Source: Geminicoccaceae bacterium (GTDB lineage Bacteria > Pseudomonadota > Alphaproteobacteria > Geminicoccales > Geminicoccaceae). From it: DNA of 64,000 nucleotides. The DNA lies in assembly GCA_020638495.1 (NCBI GenBank), contig JACKIN010000001.1:682001-746000 (forward strand). The letters run 5' to 3'. Shown here piece after piece: positions 51,019 through 60,272 of this stretch (position 1 is the stretch's first letter; each line of letters begins with the position of its first letter). Both the position numbers and the translations under genes were made by a program. The notes below the pieces were generated by a model. The model saw only the letters and a program-made list of their open reading frames with translations, was not told the DNA's origin and did no database searches.

Positions 51019-52005
51019 TCAGAGCTGCTCGACCGCCTCGATGATGGCCTCGGCGTCGGGGCTCGATGCCTTGAAGGCTTCCATCACCGGCGGCTGCATG
51101 ACGGCGCTGAAGGCCGCGGATTCCTCCGGTGTCTGGATGTGCAGCTTCATGCCGGCCTTCTGGAGCTCGTCGATCGCCGCCTCCGCGGTGGACTCGGTGA
51201 GCGGGATGGATTCCAGCTCGGCCGCATCAGCCGCCTCGGCGATGGCGGCGCGCTCGGCCTCGGGCAGGCCCGCATACCAGGCCGGGTTGACGAAGAGGTG
51301 GAAGTAGACGGTGAAGAAGGGTGCGACCGTGCCGAACTCCTGGACCTCGTAGTACTTGCGGCTGAAGGCGGCCGAGACGTCGGTGAGGCCGGCGTCGATC
51401 ACGCCGGTCTGGAGCGCCTGGTAGACCTCCGAGCCGGGCATGGCGGCGGGTGCGGCGCCGGCGGCGACCAGCCCCTCGTCGACCAGCTTGTTGAGGCCGC
51501 GGATCTTCACGCCCTCGAAGTCCTCGACGGTGATCAGCGGGCGCTTGCTCGAGGTGAAGATGGACTGGCGGGTGGTGTAGAGCCAGGCGATGTTCTCGAC
51601 CCCCTTCTCGAGCAGCTTGGCGTCGAGCAGGTCGGCCGCCTTCGAGCCCGGGAAGGCCTCGATGCGGGCGAGATCGGTGAAGAAGTAGGGGATGGTGACG
51701 ACATTCATCTCGGGGATGGTGTTGCCCCACTGGAAGTTCACCGCGATGGCCCCCTCGATCTCGCCCCTGGCCACGGCCGGGTGGTGCTGATCCGGCTTGT
51801 AGGCCTGGCTGGCGCCGAAGATCTGGACGTCGACGGCGCCATCGGTGCGGGCCTCGACATCGGCGGCGAAAGCCTCGACGAGCTGGGCGATGTGATGCGC
51901 CGGCGGCAGCTGGTGGCTGATGCGAAAGACCGTCTCGGCGTGCAGGCTGCCGAGCGGCAGGGTCAGCGCCAGGGCGGCGACGGCAAGGGTGCTCTTCCTC
52001 TTCAT
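51019..52005 (-). CDS. TRAP transporter solute-binding protein (DctP), system 2
   Basis: The 328-residue DctP-family protein has a Sec leader (MKRKSTLAVAALALTLPLG, cleavage near LHA/ETV). Typical segments are FRISHQLPPAHHIAQLVEAF and FEGVKIRGLNKL, where the Arg normally grips a carboxylate. GGGGAGA lies 8 nt before the ATG. It is first in the P-Q-M operon and lies 38 nt after the PrpB-like gene, so the imported compound may be a substrate of that lyase. Confidence 0.93.
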   Translation of the reverse strand: MKRKSTLAVAALALTLPLGSLHAETVFRISHQLPPAHHIAQLVEAFAADVEARTDGAVDVQIFGASQAYKPDQHHPAVARGEIEGAIAVNFQWGNTIPEMNVVTIPYFFTDLARIEAFPGSKAADLLDAKLLEKGVENIAWLYTTRQSIFTSSKRPLITVEDFEGVKIRGLNKLVDEGLVAAGAAPAAMPGSEVYQALQTGVIDAGLTDVSAAFSRKYYEVQEFGTVAPFFTVYFHLFVNPAWYAGLPEAERAAIAEAADAAELESIPLTESTAEAAIDELQKAGMKLHIQTPEESAAFSAVMQPPVMEAFKASSPDAEAIIEAVEQL

Positions 52006-52043
52006 GACACGCGTCTCCCCGATCGGTTGGCTTGTGGCTCTGG

Positions 52044-52946
52044 TTAACGCCTCGGCGCGCCCGCGTCCATCAGCCGGCGGGCGAAGGCGAGGTCGCGCTC
52101 CTCGGCGGCGCGCAGCTCGGGCAGGCCGACCAGCGCGTTGAAGGCGGTGAAATCGAGCATGGCGTCGGCGGCGTCGGCGGTGGTGCCGGTCGCGTGCAGC
52201 GTCTGCATCAACCGGCCGATGGTGGCGGCGATGGCATAGGTGGTGGCGACCGGGAAGGCGACCATGGCGTAGCCGATCGCCTCGAGCTCGGCGGCTGGCA
52301 GGAACGGCGTCAGGCCGCCCTCGATGTTGTTGGCCATGCAGGGGGCGTCGATCTCGGCGCAGATGCGGCGCATCTGGTCGATGTCGCGCGGCGCCTCGAC
52401 GAAGACCATGTCGGCACCGGCCGCCCGATAGAGCTGGCCCCGCTCGATGGCGTCGTCGAGGCCGTTGATGGCGAGCGCGTCGGTGCGCGCCATGATGACG
52501 AGGTCCGCGTCCCGGCGGGCATCGAGGGCGGCCTTGAGCTTGCCGACCATCTCCTCGGCCGGAACCACGGCCTTGCCGGCCATGTGGCCGCAGCGCTTGG
52601 GGAAGAGCTGGTCCTCGATGAAGAGGCCGGCGACCCCTGCCCGCTCGTAGGCGCGCACCGCCCGGCGGACATTGGTGACGTTGCCGAAGCCGGTGTCGGC
52701 ATCGGCGAAGACCGGCACCGAGACGGCGTCGCAGATGCGGGCGTAGTGCTCGGCCATCTCCATGAGCCCGAGCTGCGAGGTGTCGGGCTGGCCGAGCAGG
52801 GCAGCGGTCGCGGCATAGCCGCCGCAGGTGACCGCGGCGAAGCCGGCAGCTTCGGCGATCCTCGCCGTCAGCGCGTCCTGGATGCCCGGCAGGACGAGGA
52901 TCCCGGGTGCGTCGACGAGACGGCGAAAGCGGGTGGTCGGGCGCAT
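52044..52946 (-). CDS. Isocitrate lyase/PEP mutase-superfamily enzyme (PrpB-like)
   Basis: The 300-residue enzyme has the Mg-binding DADTG at 82-86 and the catalytic loop KRCGH at 117-121, followed by AGKAVVPAEEM. The Cys in the loop indicates a lyase such as 2-methylisocitrate lyase or a dimethylmalate lyase rather than PEP mutase or a pure hydrolase. CAGGAG lies 7 nt before the ATG. It probably shares an operon with the second TRAP system. The PIN gene upstream runs 79 nt into its start region in another frame. Confidence 0.88.
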   Translation of the reverse strand: MRPTTRFRRLVDAPGILVLPGIQDALTARIAEAAGFAAVTCGGYAATAALLGQPDTSQLGLMEMAEHYARICDAVSVPVFADADTGFGNVTNVRRAVRAYERAGVAGLFIEDQLFPKRCGHMAGKAVVPAEEMVGKLKAALDARRDADLVIMARTDALAINGLDDAIERGQLYRAAGADMVFVEAPRDIDQMRRICAEIDAPCMANNIEGGLTPFLPAAELEAIGYAMVAFPVATTYAIAATIGRLMQTLHATGTTADAADAMLDFTAFNALVGLPELRAAEERDLAFARRLMDAGAPRR

Positions 52947-53488
52947 GGCTCTGCTCCTGTTGCGTGGAGCTTATGGTTATCCGTCAGCGGGTTGTAAATG
53001 GCGGCCGGGACGGGTGCGAGTCGGGATGCGCCGGCAAAATCACGAAGGTGGTTGAAGTTCGTCGCCTTTCGGCCTTGTCGAATGGCTGCAATATACAGAT
53101 TCACGTCCGTTGTCAGGAGATGCACATCTGGCTCCTCGATCGACAGGATGGCTGCATCCGTCAGCCCGAGGCGCAAATAGAGCTGCGTGCCGATCACGTC
53201 TCGGGCTGGGATATGCTGCTCACGGGCAAGAGAGATGAACTGCGCTAGCCTGGACATCAGTTGATCGGTGGCCGGAGCGGCCAATCCACCCTTCCTCAGC
53301 AGATTGCTCGTCTCGGCGAGAATATGCGGCGTGGTGACCAGCGTCGCGTTACCCATATGGTCGAGCAGTAGCTGCCAATCTCGAGCGACGAAGTTTTTTG
53401 ATCGCTTGTGTCTGCCAATCCAGCGTTTGTCGACCGCGCCGATCACCAGCAGGAGCAAGAGGCTCGTATCGAGAAGACTTATCTTCAA
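52868..53488 (-). CDS. PIN-domain protein with a run-on C-terminus
   Basis: The 206-residue product contains a complete PIN domain: Asp7 in LLDTSLLLLLVIG, Glu59 in AETSNLL, Asp111 in LGLTDAAIL and Asp128 in LLTTDVNLY, ending near NFNHL at 144-148. Related PIN proteins stop about there. Here the frame runs on for about 58 residues, and the last 27 codons read through the start of the PrpB-like gene in another frame. This looks like loss of the native stop. The TTG start overlaps the upstream stop (TTGA). The upstream gene is probably its antitoxin-like partner. Confidence 0.7.
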   Translation of the reverse strand: MKISLLDTSLLLLLVIGAVDKRWIGRHKRSKNFVARDWQLLLDHMGNATLVTTPHILAETSNLLRKGGLAAPATDQLMSRLAQFISLAREQHIPARDVIGTQLYLRLGLTDAAILSIEEPDVHLLTTDVNLYIAAIRQGRKATNFNHLRDFAGASRLAPVPAAIYNPLTDNHKLHATGAEPCARPPAFAVSSTHPGSSSCRASRTR

Positions 53489-53715
53489 TCGGCAAGAACC
53501 AGCTCGCGATGCTTCACGGAGAGGACACGCCCATCGTTGTCCTTGAGCGTTACCACCTTGAAGGTTCTGCCGAGTCGACCGCCGAAAGCCGCGGCAACCC
53601 CTGCCGGCTGATCCCAGGCCCGCGAGAATCCCACGGTGACCTGCCAGAGCCCGCCGTCATCGACGAACTCGATCTCCTCTAGGCCGATATTGCTGATGCC
53701 CTCGTCGTCGAACAT
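53485..53715 (-). CDS. Probable PIN-toxin partner, apparently frameshifted
   Basis: The open frame encodes 76 residues (MFDDEGISNIGLEEIEFVDD at the start, then WQVTVGFSRAWDQ and KDNDGRVLSVKHREL). The same frame continues upstream without a start codon as ATDAREAIAKAKAHVATMF. A neighbouring frame starting at ATG 53824 gives MPDGSIAIEPQGVPIEKG. Removing one base from the G run on this strand (53771-53774) joins them into one protein of about 112 residues. So the gene is probably interrupted, and any product from ATG 53715 lacks its N-terminal helix. Role as antitoxin is inferred from pairing with the PIN gene. Confidence 0.6.
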   Translation of the reverse strand: MFDDEGISNIGLEEIEFVDDGGLWQVTVGFSRAWDQPAGVAAAFGGRLGRTFKVVTLKDNDGRVLSVKHRELVLAD

Positions 53716-53770
53716 CGTGGCGACATGCGCCTTGGCCTTGGCAATTGCTTCGCGCGCATCCGTCGCGACA

Positions 53771-53774
53771 CCCC
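53771..53774 (-). other. Candidate frameshift site in the PIN-partner gene
   Basis: On the minus strand four G residues here separate two frames that together encode a continuous, family-like protein. A +1 insertion is the simplest explanation. It could be a true mutation, a sequencing error in a homopolymer or a programmed shift. Only reads can separate these. Confidence 0.45.
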
Positions 53775-53844
53775 TTCTCGATAGGAACGCCCTGTGGCTC
53801 GATGGCTATCGAGCCGTCCGGCATTCCAAGCCACCCGTGTCCAT

Positions 53845-55098
<1,254 letters not shown>

Positions 55099-55330
55099 GC
55101 CTGGCATCCTTCCCGGTCGGCTTGCTGGATGGCCGTCATGAAGCGGTGCCGCAGCGATTTGTCCAGCCTGCCGTCGCGCCCGACGCCGCTGCAGAGGTCG
55201 GCGCCGAGCGGCATGGCCATTGCCGCTTCTTCCCGCGAGGCGATACAACAGCTCTCGACGCGCGTGCGCACGGGTCTTTCTCGAGTGCGGCCCCTGCGTG
55301 CGGCCGGCCGGTTCTGGACAGGAGAGAGCA

Positions 55331-56485
55331 TTGCCCGAGGAGGCCGTCACCGTCGAGCGCCTGCATCGTCTGGAGACCGTGCGGGAGCGTGCCTGGATGC
55401 TGCTCGCCGCGGTCGAGCGTGGCGAGAGCGAGCATTTCAACCTGTCGCCGGAATCGGTGTCCATGGTTGCGCTGGCCCTGGCCTCGGCCATCCGCGAGAC
55501 GACGCCCGATCTACGGCCGCCGCTGGCGACGCTCTGGCCGCGCCTGCAGCGCGATCATCCGGCCGGGGTCGAACGCCTGGCGGCGAGCGTGGCGGGGCTC
55601 GATGGTCAGGGCCGGGCCAGGGCGGGCGCCGACATGGCGCTCCTGGCGTTGCTGATGGCTCCGGACGGCTCCGATCACGATCTGGGCGCGCTGGCGCAGC
55701 TCTTCGCCGCCGGCGGCACGACCACCCGTCCAGCCGACGGCCCGGCGCTCAATGCACCCGGCCTGCGCCGCATCCTGGCCGGGGACACGGCCGTCACGGT
55801 GCCAGACGAGGTCCAGAAGGCTCTGCGGGACCCGGGGCCGCGCCAGCGGCTCGAGGCGCTGGCTGCCGGGCTCGAGCAGGACCCGGAAACGTTCGGCGCC
55901 GACGGGCGGTTCGGCACGCTGCTCGACCGCCTCGTCGGCCCGGCACAGGCCGACGGGCTTTCGGCACAGGCCCTGCTCGACCGGCTGGCGCCATTGCTCG
56001 ATCCGGTCGCCGGCAGCACCGTCCGCATCGGTGGCAGCATCGCCGGTGACATCTGGCGCCACCCCCTCGCCTGGGCCGATGACCGCAGCCGCGAGCTGGT
56101 CCCGTTTCACTGTCTCCTGCAGGCGCTCGTCCTGGATCTCTTGGAGCCGCTCGCCGAGGCCGGCATCACGCTCGGCCGGATCGAGGAGCTGACCGTGCCG
56201 GCGACGAGGGGGCTGGCCGCGGACATGCTGCGCCTCGGCCTCGTCAACCCGCGCCACGCCGCGGTGGCCCGGCTGCGCCACCCGCCCGGCTCCGACATCG
56301 TCGTCGAGCTCAGGGCCCTCTCGATCGCGCTGGCGGACCGGTTGGTCGATCGGCTCAGGCAGGAGCTCAACCTCACCGTGCGCGATCTCCCGGCGGTGCG
56401 CATTGTGGGTCCCCTGGCACAGTTGGCCGCCAACTGGCGCGACAGCCCGGCTCACGCCATTGCGATCACCGGCGGCTGCTTCTAG
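55331..56485 (+). CDS. URC4/DUF1688-family protein (uracil catabolism)
   Basis: From TTG 55331 the product is 384 residues and matches the DUF1688 pattern: RERAWMLLAAVERGESEHFN near the start, DLRPPLATLWPRL, and PGSDIVVELRALSIALADRL near the end. In fungi this family is Urc4 of the URC uracil-degradation pathway, and bacterial members lie beside upp and URC1 genes. GGAGAGAG lies 3 nt upstream; a longer open frame from 55220 has no support. The gene 78 nt downstream is uracil phosphoribosyltransferase, which fits. It is divergent in several motifs, so confidence in role is moderate. Confidence 0.78.
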   Translation: MPEEAVTVERLHRLETVRERAWMLLAAVERGESEHFNLSPESVSMVALALASAIRETTPDLRPPLATLWPRLQRDHPAGVERLAASVAGLDGQGRARAGADMALLALLMAPDGSDHDLGALAQLFAAGGTTTRPADGPALNAPGLRRILAGDTAVTVPDEVQKALRDPGPRQRLEALAAGLEQDPETFGADGRFGTLLDRLVGPAQADGLSAQALLDRLAPLLDPVAGSTVRIGGSIAGDIWRHPLAWADDRSRELVPFHCLLQALVLDLLEPLAEAGITLGRIEELTVPATRGLAADMLRLGLVNPRHAAVARLRHPPGSDIVVELRALSIALADRLVDRLRQELNLTVRDLPAVRIVGPLAQLAANWRDSPAHAIAITGGCF

Positions 56486-56562
56486 CATCCTGCCGGAATC
56501 CTGGCCGCTCGCGCGGCCGCCCTCATTGCCACCCCACGGGTCGCCACCGAACGGAAAGGCTG

Positions 56563-57192
56563 ATGCCCGAGCTCATTGTGGTCGACCACCCGCTGGTGCA
56601 GCACAAGCTGACGCTGATGCGTCGACGCCATACGGCAACCGCGGATTTCCGCCGGCTGGTGCGCGAGGTGGCGCTGCTGCTCGGCTACGAGATCACCCGT
56701 GACCTGCCGCTCGAGACGATCGCCATCGACACGCCGCTCGAGCCGATGCAGGCGAGCACGCTGGCCGGCAAGAAGCTCTGCCTCGTCTCCATCCTCCGGG
56801 CCGGCAACGGCCTGCTCGACGGCATGCTGGACCTCGTCCCGTCCGCCAGGGTCGGGCATATCGGCCTCTATCGCGACCCCGCGACGCTGCAGCCGGTCGA
56901 GTACTACTACAAGGTGCCGGAGGACCTGGCCGAGCGGCCGGTGATCCTGGTCGACCCGATGCTGGCGACCGCGAACTCGGCGGTGGCCGCCGTCAGCCGC
57001 GTCAAGCGCGACGGCGCCACGGACATCAAGTTCGCCTGCCTGCTCGCCGCACCGGAGGGTGTGCGTCGGTTCCACGAGGCGCATCCCGATGTGCCCATCT
57101 TCACCGCCGCGGTCGATCGCGGGCTCAACGACCACGGCTACATCCTGCCCGGCCTCGGCGATGCCGGCGATCGGATCTATGGCACCAAGTAG
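56563..57192 (+). CDS. upp: Uracil phosphoribosyltransferase
   Basis: The 209-residue enzyme has MPELIVVDHPLVQHKLTLMR at the start, the PRPP loop VILVDPMLATANSAVAAV at about 126-143 and the uracil-binding end DRGLNDHGYILPGLGDAGDR. It makes UMP from uracil and PRPP. In the URC pathway UMP formation is also an early step, in line with the DUF1688 gene directly upstream. GGAAAGG precedes the ATG. Confidence 0.96.
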   Translation: MPELIVVDHPLVQHKLTLMRRRHTATADFRRLVREVALLLGYEITRDLPLETIAIDTPLEPMQASTLAGKKLCLVSILRAGNGLLDGMLDLVPSARVGHIGLYRDPATLQPVEYYYKVPEDLAERPVILVDPMLATANSAVAAVSRVKRDGATDIKFACLLAAPEGVRRFHEAHPDVPIFTAAVDRGLNDHGYILPGLGDAGDRIYGTK

Positions 57193-57260
57193 CCGTTCGG
57201 CGGTTCCATGGCCCTACCCCCTGATATCCGTCGCATGATGAAGGAACGGCGTTAACCGAG

Positions 57261-58685
57261 ATGAAACCGATTTCGTGGCATGCCAATCGCCGGCTCAGCG
57301 GCTGCGCCTTTCCCTGGCAGCTGCCCGAGATGGAGTGGCAGATGCGGGGTGGGTTCGCAGTCGAGATCGTCGAGGCGCGGCCGGGCAGCCTCGCGACCCT
57401 CGCGGAATGGCTCGATGGCAACGGCTACGGGCTCACCCGGCTGACACCGGCGACGCTGGCCGGCCGGGCGGCGTCGCCGGCGCCGCGGGTGCGGCTGATC
57501 GAGGTCGCCGCCGACCAGGACGCAACCCGGCTCGCCCTGCTCTGCCGACGGCAGCCGGACGAAGGGGTCGCCGTGGCGGCCCTCACCGACGAGTCCGAGG
57601 CTTTGTCGTTGAGCAAGGCGCTGGCGATCGGTGTCGACGACCTGTTGACCTATCCGTTCGACGAGGAGGAGTTGCGCATCCGGCTCGATGCGCTCCACCA
57701 GCTCGGCCGGGCCCGGGCGGCGCTGCGCGAGCGGGCGCTGACGTTTGCCCGCTTCCAGCCGCCGAAAGCCGTTAGCGCACCGGCGGCTGCCAGGTCGCGC
57801 CGGCGGCCGGGCGGCGGCGATCGGCCGCGCGTCCTGGTGATCGGCCCGGCGAGCCAGCACAAGGTCAAGATCGGCGAGGCGCTGGGCCAGGCAGCGCTCA
57901 ACTTCGCCGACAATCTGGAGAAGGCGAAAGGGCCGATCCTCACCCGCAGCTTCGACATGATCGTGCTTCTCGGCACCAATGCCGCAGCCCGGCGCGACCT
58001 CTTGCGCTGGACCGATCTCGCGACCGACCATCCGCCGGTGACGATCCTGGTGCTCGACCAGAGCAGCGATGGCGAGCCGCTCGACGCCAGACGGCGCCTC
58101 GCCCATCTGCCGGTGGCCGACCGGTTGATGCTGCCGCAGCCGGCAGAGCTCGTCCGGGCCCGCATGGATTTCTGGCTCGGCTTCGCCGCCCTGCAGCGGC
58201 GGCTCCTGGCCCCGCCCGAGGACGAGCTTCGGGGTCTCTGCCACGAGCCATTGACCGGGCTCTTCAATCACGGCTTCTTCCTCGAGCATCTGCGCACCAT
58301 CGAGCGCGGTGCGGTGCAGCGGGGCGGGCTGGTGCTCGTCGAGCTGATCAATCTGCCGCGGCTCAACGAGGCTGCCGGGCATGCCGCCGTGAACCGCTAT
58401 CTGGCCGCCCTCGGGCCGATGCTGCGGCGTGACCTCAGGGCCGAGGACCTGGCGGCGCATCTCGGTGCCGGACGTTTCGCCGTCCTGCTCGACGACATCG
58501 GCTCGGGAGCCGCCACGCTGATCGGCCGCCGGCTCGAGCGGTTGCTGACACGGGTGCCGCACGACCTGCCGATCACACCCCGGCTGACGGCCCGCTCGGT
58601 CCAGCTCGATGACGCCATGCCGCCCTTGCGAGCGCTGCACGAGGCGATGCGCTGGCGCCCCCAGGCGCCGGCTGCAGCAGCCTGA
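57261..58685 (+). CDS. PleD-like protein with degenerate GGDEF domain
   Basis: The 474-residue protein has two receiver-like domains (about 32-150 and 190-320) followed by a GGDEF-type domain (about 335-465). The entry motif DPLTGLFNHGFFLEHL-like (LTGLFNHGFF) is present, but the catalytic RYGGDEF site reads HLGAGRFAVLL. It cannot make cyclic di-GMP by the normal mechanism. The first receiver lacks its phospho-Asp (VRLIEVAAD). It may bind c-di-GMP or a partner as a signalling scaffold. The gene follows upp by 68 nt and is separate in role. Confidence 0.82.
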   Translation: MKPISWHANRRLSGCAFPWQLPEMEWQMRGGFAVEIVEARPGSLATLAEWLDGNGYGLTRLTPATLAGRAASPAPRVRLIEVAADQDATRLALLCRRQPDEGVAVAALTDESEALSLSKALAIGVDDLLTYPFDEEELRIRLDALHQLGRARAALRERALTFARFQPPKAVSAPAAARSRRRPGGGDRPRVLVIGPASQHKVKIGEALGQAALNFADNLEKAKGPILTRSFDMIVLLGTNAAARRDLLRWTDLATDHPPVTILVLDQSSDGEPLDARRRLAHLPVADRLMLPQPAELVRARMDFWLGFAALQRRLLAPPEDELRGLCHEPLTGLFNHGFFLEHLRTIERGAVQRGGLVLVELINLPRLNEAAGHAAVNRYLAALGPMLRRDLRAEDLAAHLGAGRFAVLLDDIGSGAATLIGRRLERLLTRVPHDLPITPRLTARSVQLDDAMPPLRALHEAMRWRPQAPAAAA

Positions 58686-59106
58686 GAAGCCCTGACAGCG
58701 GGTGGGGCGGGCGGCCGTTGCGCATGTGACAGTGCCGCATGCTTCACCAGCGCCGTGCCAGTGAGTCTGGTGGCGTTCCCGGATTGGAGCGATCAGCGAA
58801 AGGCCAACCCGAATGGCCCGAATGGATTGGCCCTGAACGATTCGGCACAGCCGGGGTCAGCCGCGGATCCGGCCCAGCCGCACGGCGAAGGCGGCCGAGA
58901 TCGCCGATCGGAGCGAGGCCAGAGGCAGTGGTCCGACGGCGACCGGGGTCGCCATGAAACGCGAATCGCCCATGCCGGAGGCATGGGCGATTCATCCAGT
59001 TGGCAGATCGGCACACCCGCTCTGCCGCACCTGTGCGACAGACCGGGAAATTCCCGTCGGCACGAGACCGACTGGCTGTGATCCGACCGCCGAAGCTGGT
59101 CGAGCC
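58686..59106. other. Gene-poor interval with one strong hairpin
   Basis: No supported gene lies in these 421 nt. Short open frames on both strands lack ribosome sites and family features. The only clear structure is the hairpin at 58963-58993. The interval separates the plus-strand GGDEF gene from the minus-strand small secreted protein. Confidence 0.6.
58963..58993 (-). terminator. Long perfect hairpin downstream of the 59107 gene
   Basis: An exact 14-nt inverted repeat (GAATCGCCCATGCC and GGCATGGGCGATTC) encloses a 3-nt loop. It lies 113 nt beyond the stop of the minus-strand gene at 59107-59364, and in that direction is followed by GCGTTTC, a weak T-run. It may end that transcript, or be a REP-type element. 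It also follows the plus-strand GGDEF gene by about 280 nt. Confidence 0.5.
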
Positions 59107-59364
59107 TTACTGGCCGCCGAGCTGCTGGTCGGCCATGTGCAGATGCTCGAGGCAGGCTTCCTCGTTGTTCTCGGACTGCGCCTTGATGGCGGCGTCCATG
59201 GCGTCCTTCGCCTTGGCCTGCGCCTCGGCCGACGCCCCGTCGAACTTGGCCTGGACGGTCGGCATGTACTCCAGGCAGTTCTCGGCCTGGGCGAAGCTGG
59301 TCTCGGCGGCCGAAACGGAGAAGACCGCGGCGAGGGCTGCCGCAGCAAGGAATTTCGTGTTCAT
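59107..59364 (-). CDS. Small secreted two-cysteine protein, paralogue A
   Basis: The 85-residue protein has a Sec leader (MNTKFLAAAALAAVFSVSAA, cleavage near SFA/QAE). The helical mature part has cysteines in ENCLEYMP and ACLEHLHM, and ends DQQLGGQ. About three quarters of mature residues match the protein at 60015-60272, so the two are recent tandem duplicates. Alpha-helical, charged and probably disulfide-closed, it is likely periplasmic. GGGAG lies 8 nt before ATG 59364. I recognise no named family. Confidence 0.78.
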   Translation of the reverse strand: MNTKFLAAAALAAVFSVSAAETSFAQAENCLEYMPTVQAKFDGASAEAQAKAKDAMDAAIKAQSENNEEACLEHLHMADQQLGGQ

Positions 59365-60014
59365 GGCGTTACTCCCATACGTTGAAAACGACGATCGCAG
59401 GACCTGCCGGCGCCCCGGCGAGTTCGCTCGACGCAGTCTTGCCGGCATGCGCGCGCTATTCAAGCCATTTCGTTCTACGGCAAGCATTTTTTCCGCAGAT
59501 CCGGCGCGCAAGGAGGAACGGTCGCCGTGATCACGCGGTGGATCGGATGCCTGTCGCCGCCCCGAAGGGCGCCCCGTCGGCCGCAGCCTGGACATGGCCG
59601 GCGAGCAGCACGGGCCGGACGGCCCGATGATCGGCGTCGGCAAAATGGCGATCTCGACCCCGTGGACCGGCCGCAGAACCCGGCTCCTGCGAGAGCGGGC
59701 CACTGCCGCCGTCCTGTCGAGCGTCACCGATCCGGCTCGGGGCTGCGGCGCGGCTTGCGCCACGGATGCCTGCCGAAGGTCGGCAACGGCAGGTCAGCGA
59801 GGCCAGTCATGGAGCGTGGCACGATAACCCGCCCAGGCGATCGTGGCGGGCGACGCCATTGTCGCACCAAAAAACGTGACACCGGTGGCCGAGCGGCGGT
59901 CACCGGTGTCCGGAACTTCGTCTGATCTGGCGGCGCATCCCCTGGTTCAAGGATCCGAGCGCCCCGGTCGGGGCTGCCGACCGCCTGGATCAGCCGCTAT
60001 CTGCAACGTTCGGC
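59365..60014. other. Interval between the two paralogues
   Basis: These 650 nt hold no supported gene. Open frames on the plus strand are GC-driven and lack ribosome sites. The left part should contain the promoter of paralogue A, and the right part the 3' region of paralogue B, including the terminator at 59866-59910. The two flanking regions are not similar by eye, so the duplication covers the coding region but not obviously the spacer. Confidence 0.55.
59866..59910 (-). terminator. Rho-independent terminator of paralogue B
   Basis: Minus-strand reading gives GACACCGGTG (59910-59901), a 13-nt loop with nested GCCG/CGGC, CACCGGTGTC (59887-59878) and then ACG and six T residues (59874-59869). 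An exact 10-nt GC-rich stem with T6 is a standard intrinsic terminator. It lies 105 nt after the stop of the gene at 60015-60272, leaving a long 3' untranslated region. Confidence 0.78.
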
Positions 60015-60272
60015 TTACTGGCCGCCGAGCTCCTGGTCGACCATGTGCAGCTTCTCGAGGCAGACCTGCTCGTTGTTCTCGGACTGGGCCTTGAGGGCCT
60101 CGTCCATGTGCGCCTTCGCCTTGGCCTTCTTCTCGTCCGAAGCCTGATCGAACTTCGCCTGGACGACCGGCATGTACTCCAGGCAGTTCTCGGCCTGGGC
60201 AAAGCTCGTCTTGGCACCGGAGACGGCGAGCAGCGCCGCAACCGCGACACCACCGAGGATCTGAAGCTTCAT
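60015..60272 (-). CDS. Small secreted two-cysteine protein, paralogue B
   Basis: This 85-residue protein begins MKLQILGGVAVAALLAVSGA, is cleaved near SFA/QAE, and repeats the layout of its neighbour: ENCLEYMP, a Lys/Ala/Glu helix, KAQSENNEQVCLEKLHM and the ending DQELGGQ. Leaders differ more than mature parts, as expected after duplication under selection on the secreted form. AGGGAG lies 6 nt before ATG 60272, and a Rho-independent terminator follows. The function is unknown, and a periplasmic or secreted stress or metal-related role is only one of several options. Confidence 0.8.
   Translation of the reverse strand: MKLQILGGVAVAALLAVSGAKTSFAQAENCLEYMPVVQAKFDQASDEKKAKAKAHMDEALKAQSENNEQVCLEKLHMVDQELGGQ

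Noticed and set aside
58755..59081. Short frames on both strands in the gap after the GGDEF gene.
   Set aside because: Low-complexity, Arg/Pro-rich translations without start signals; the region is better explained by the hairpin and spacer.
59527..60094. Plus-strand open frames in the gap between the two secreted paralogues.
   Set aside because: They lack ribosome sites and family features and overlap the terminator of paralogue B.
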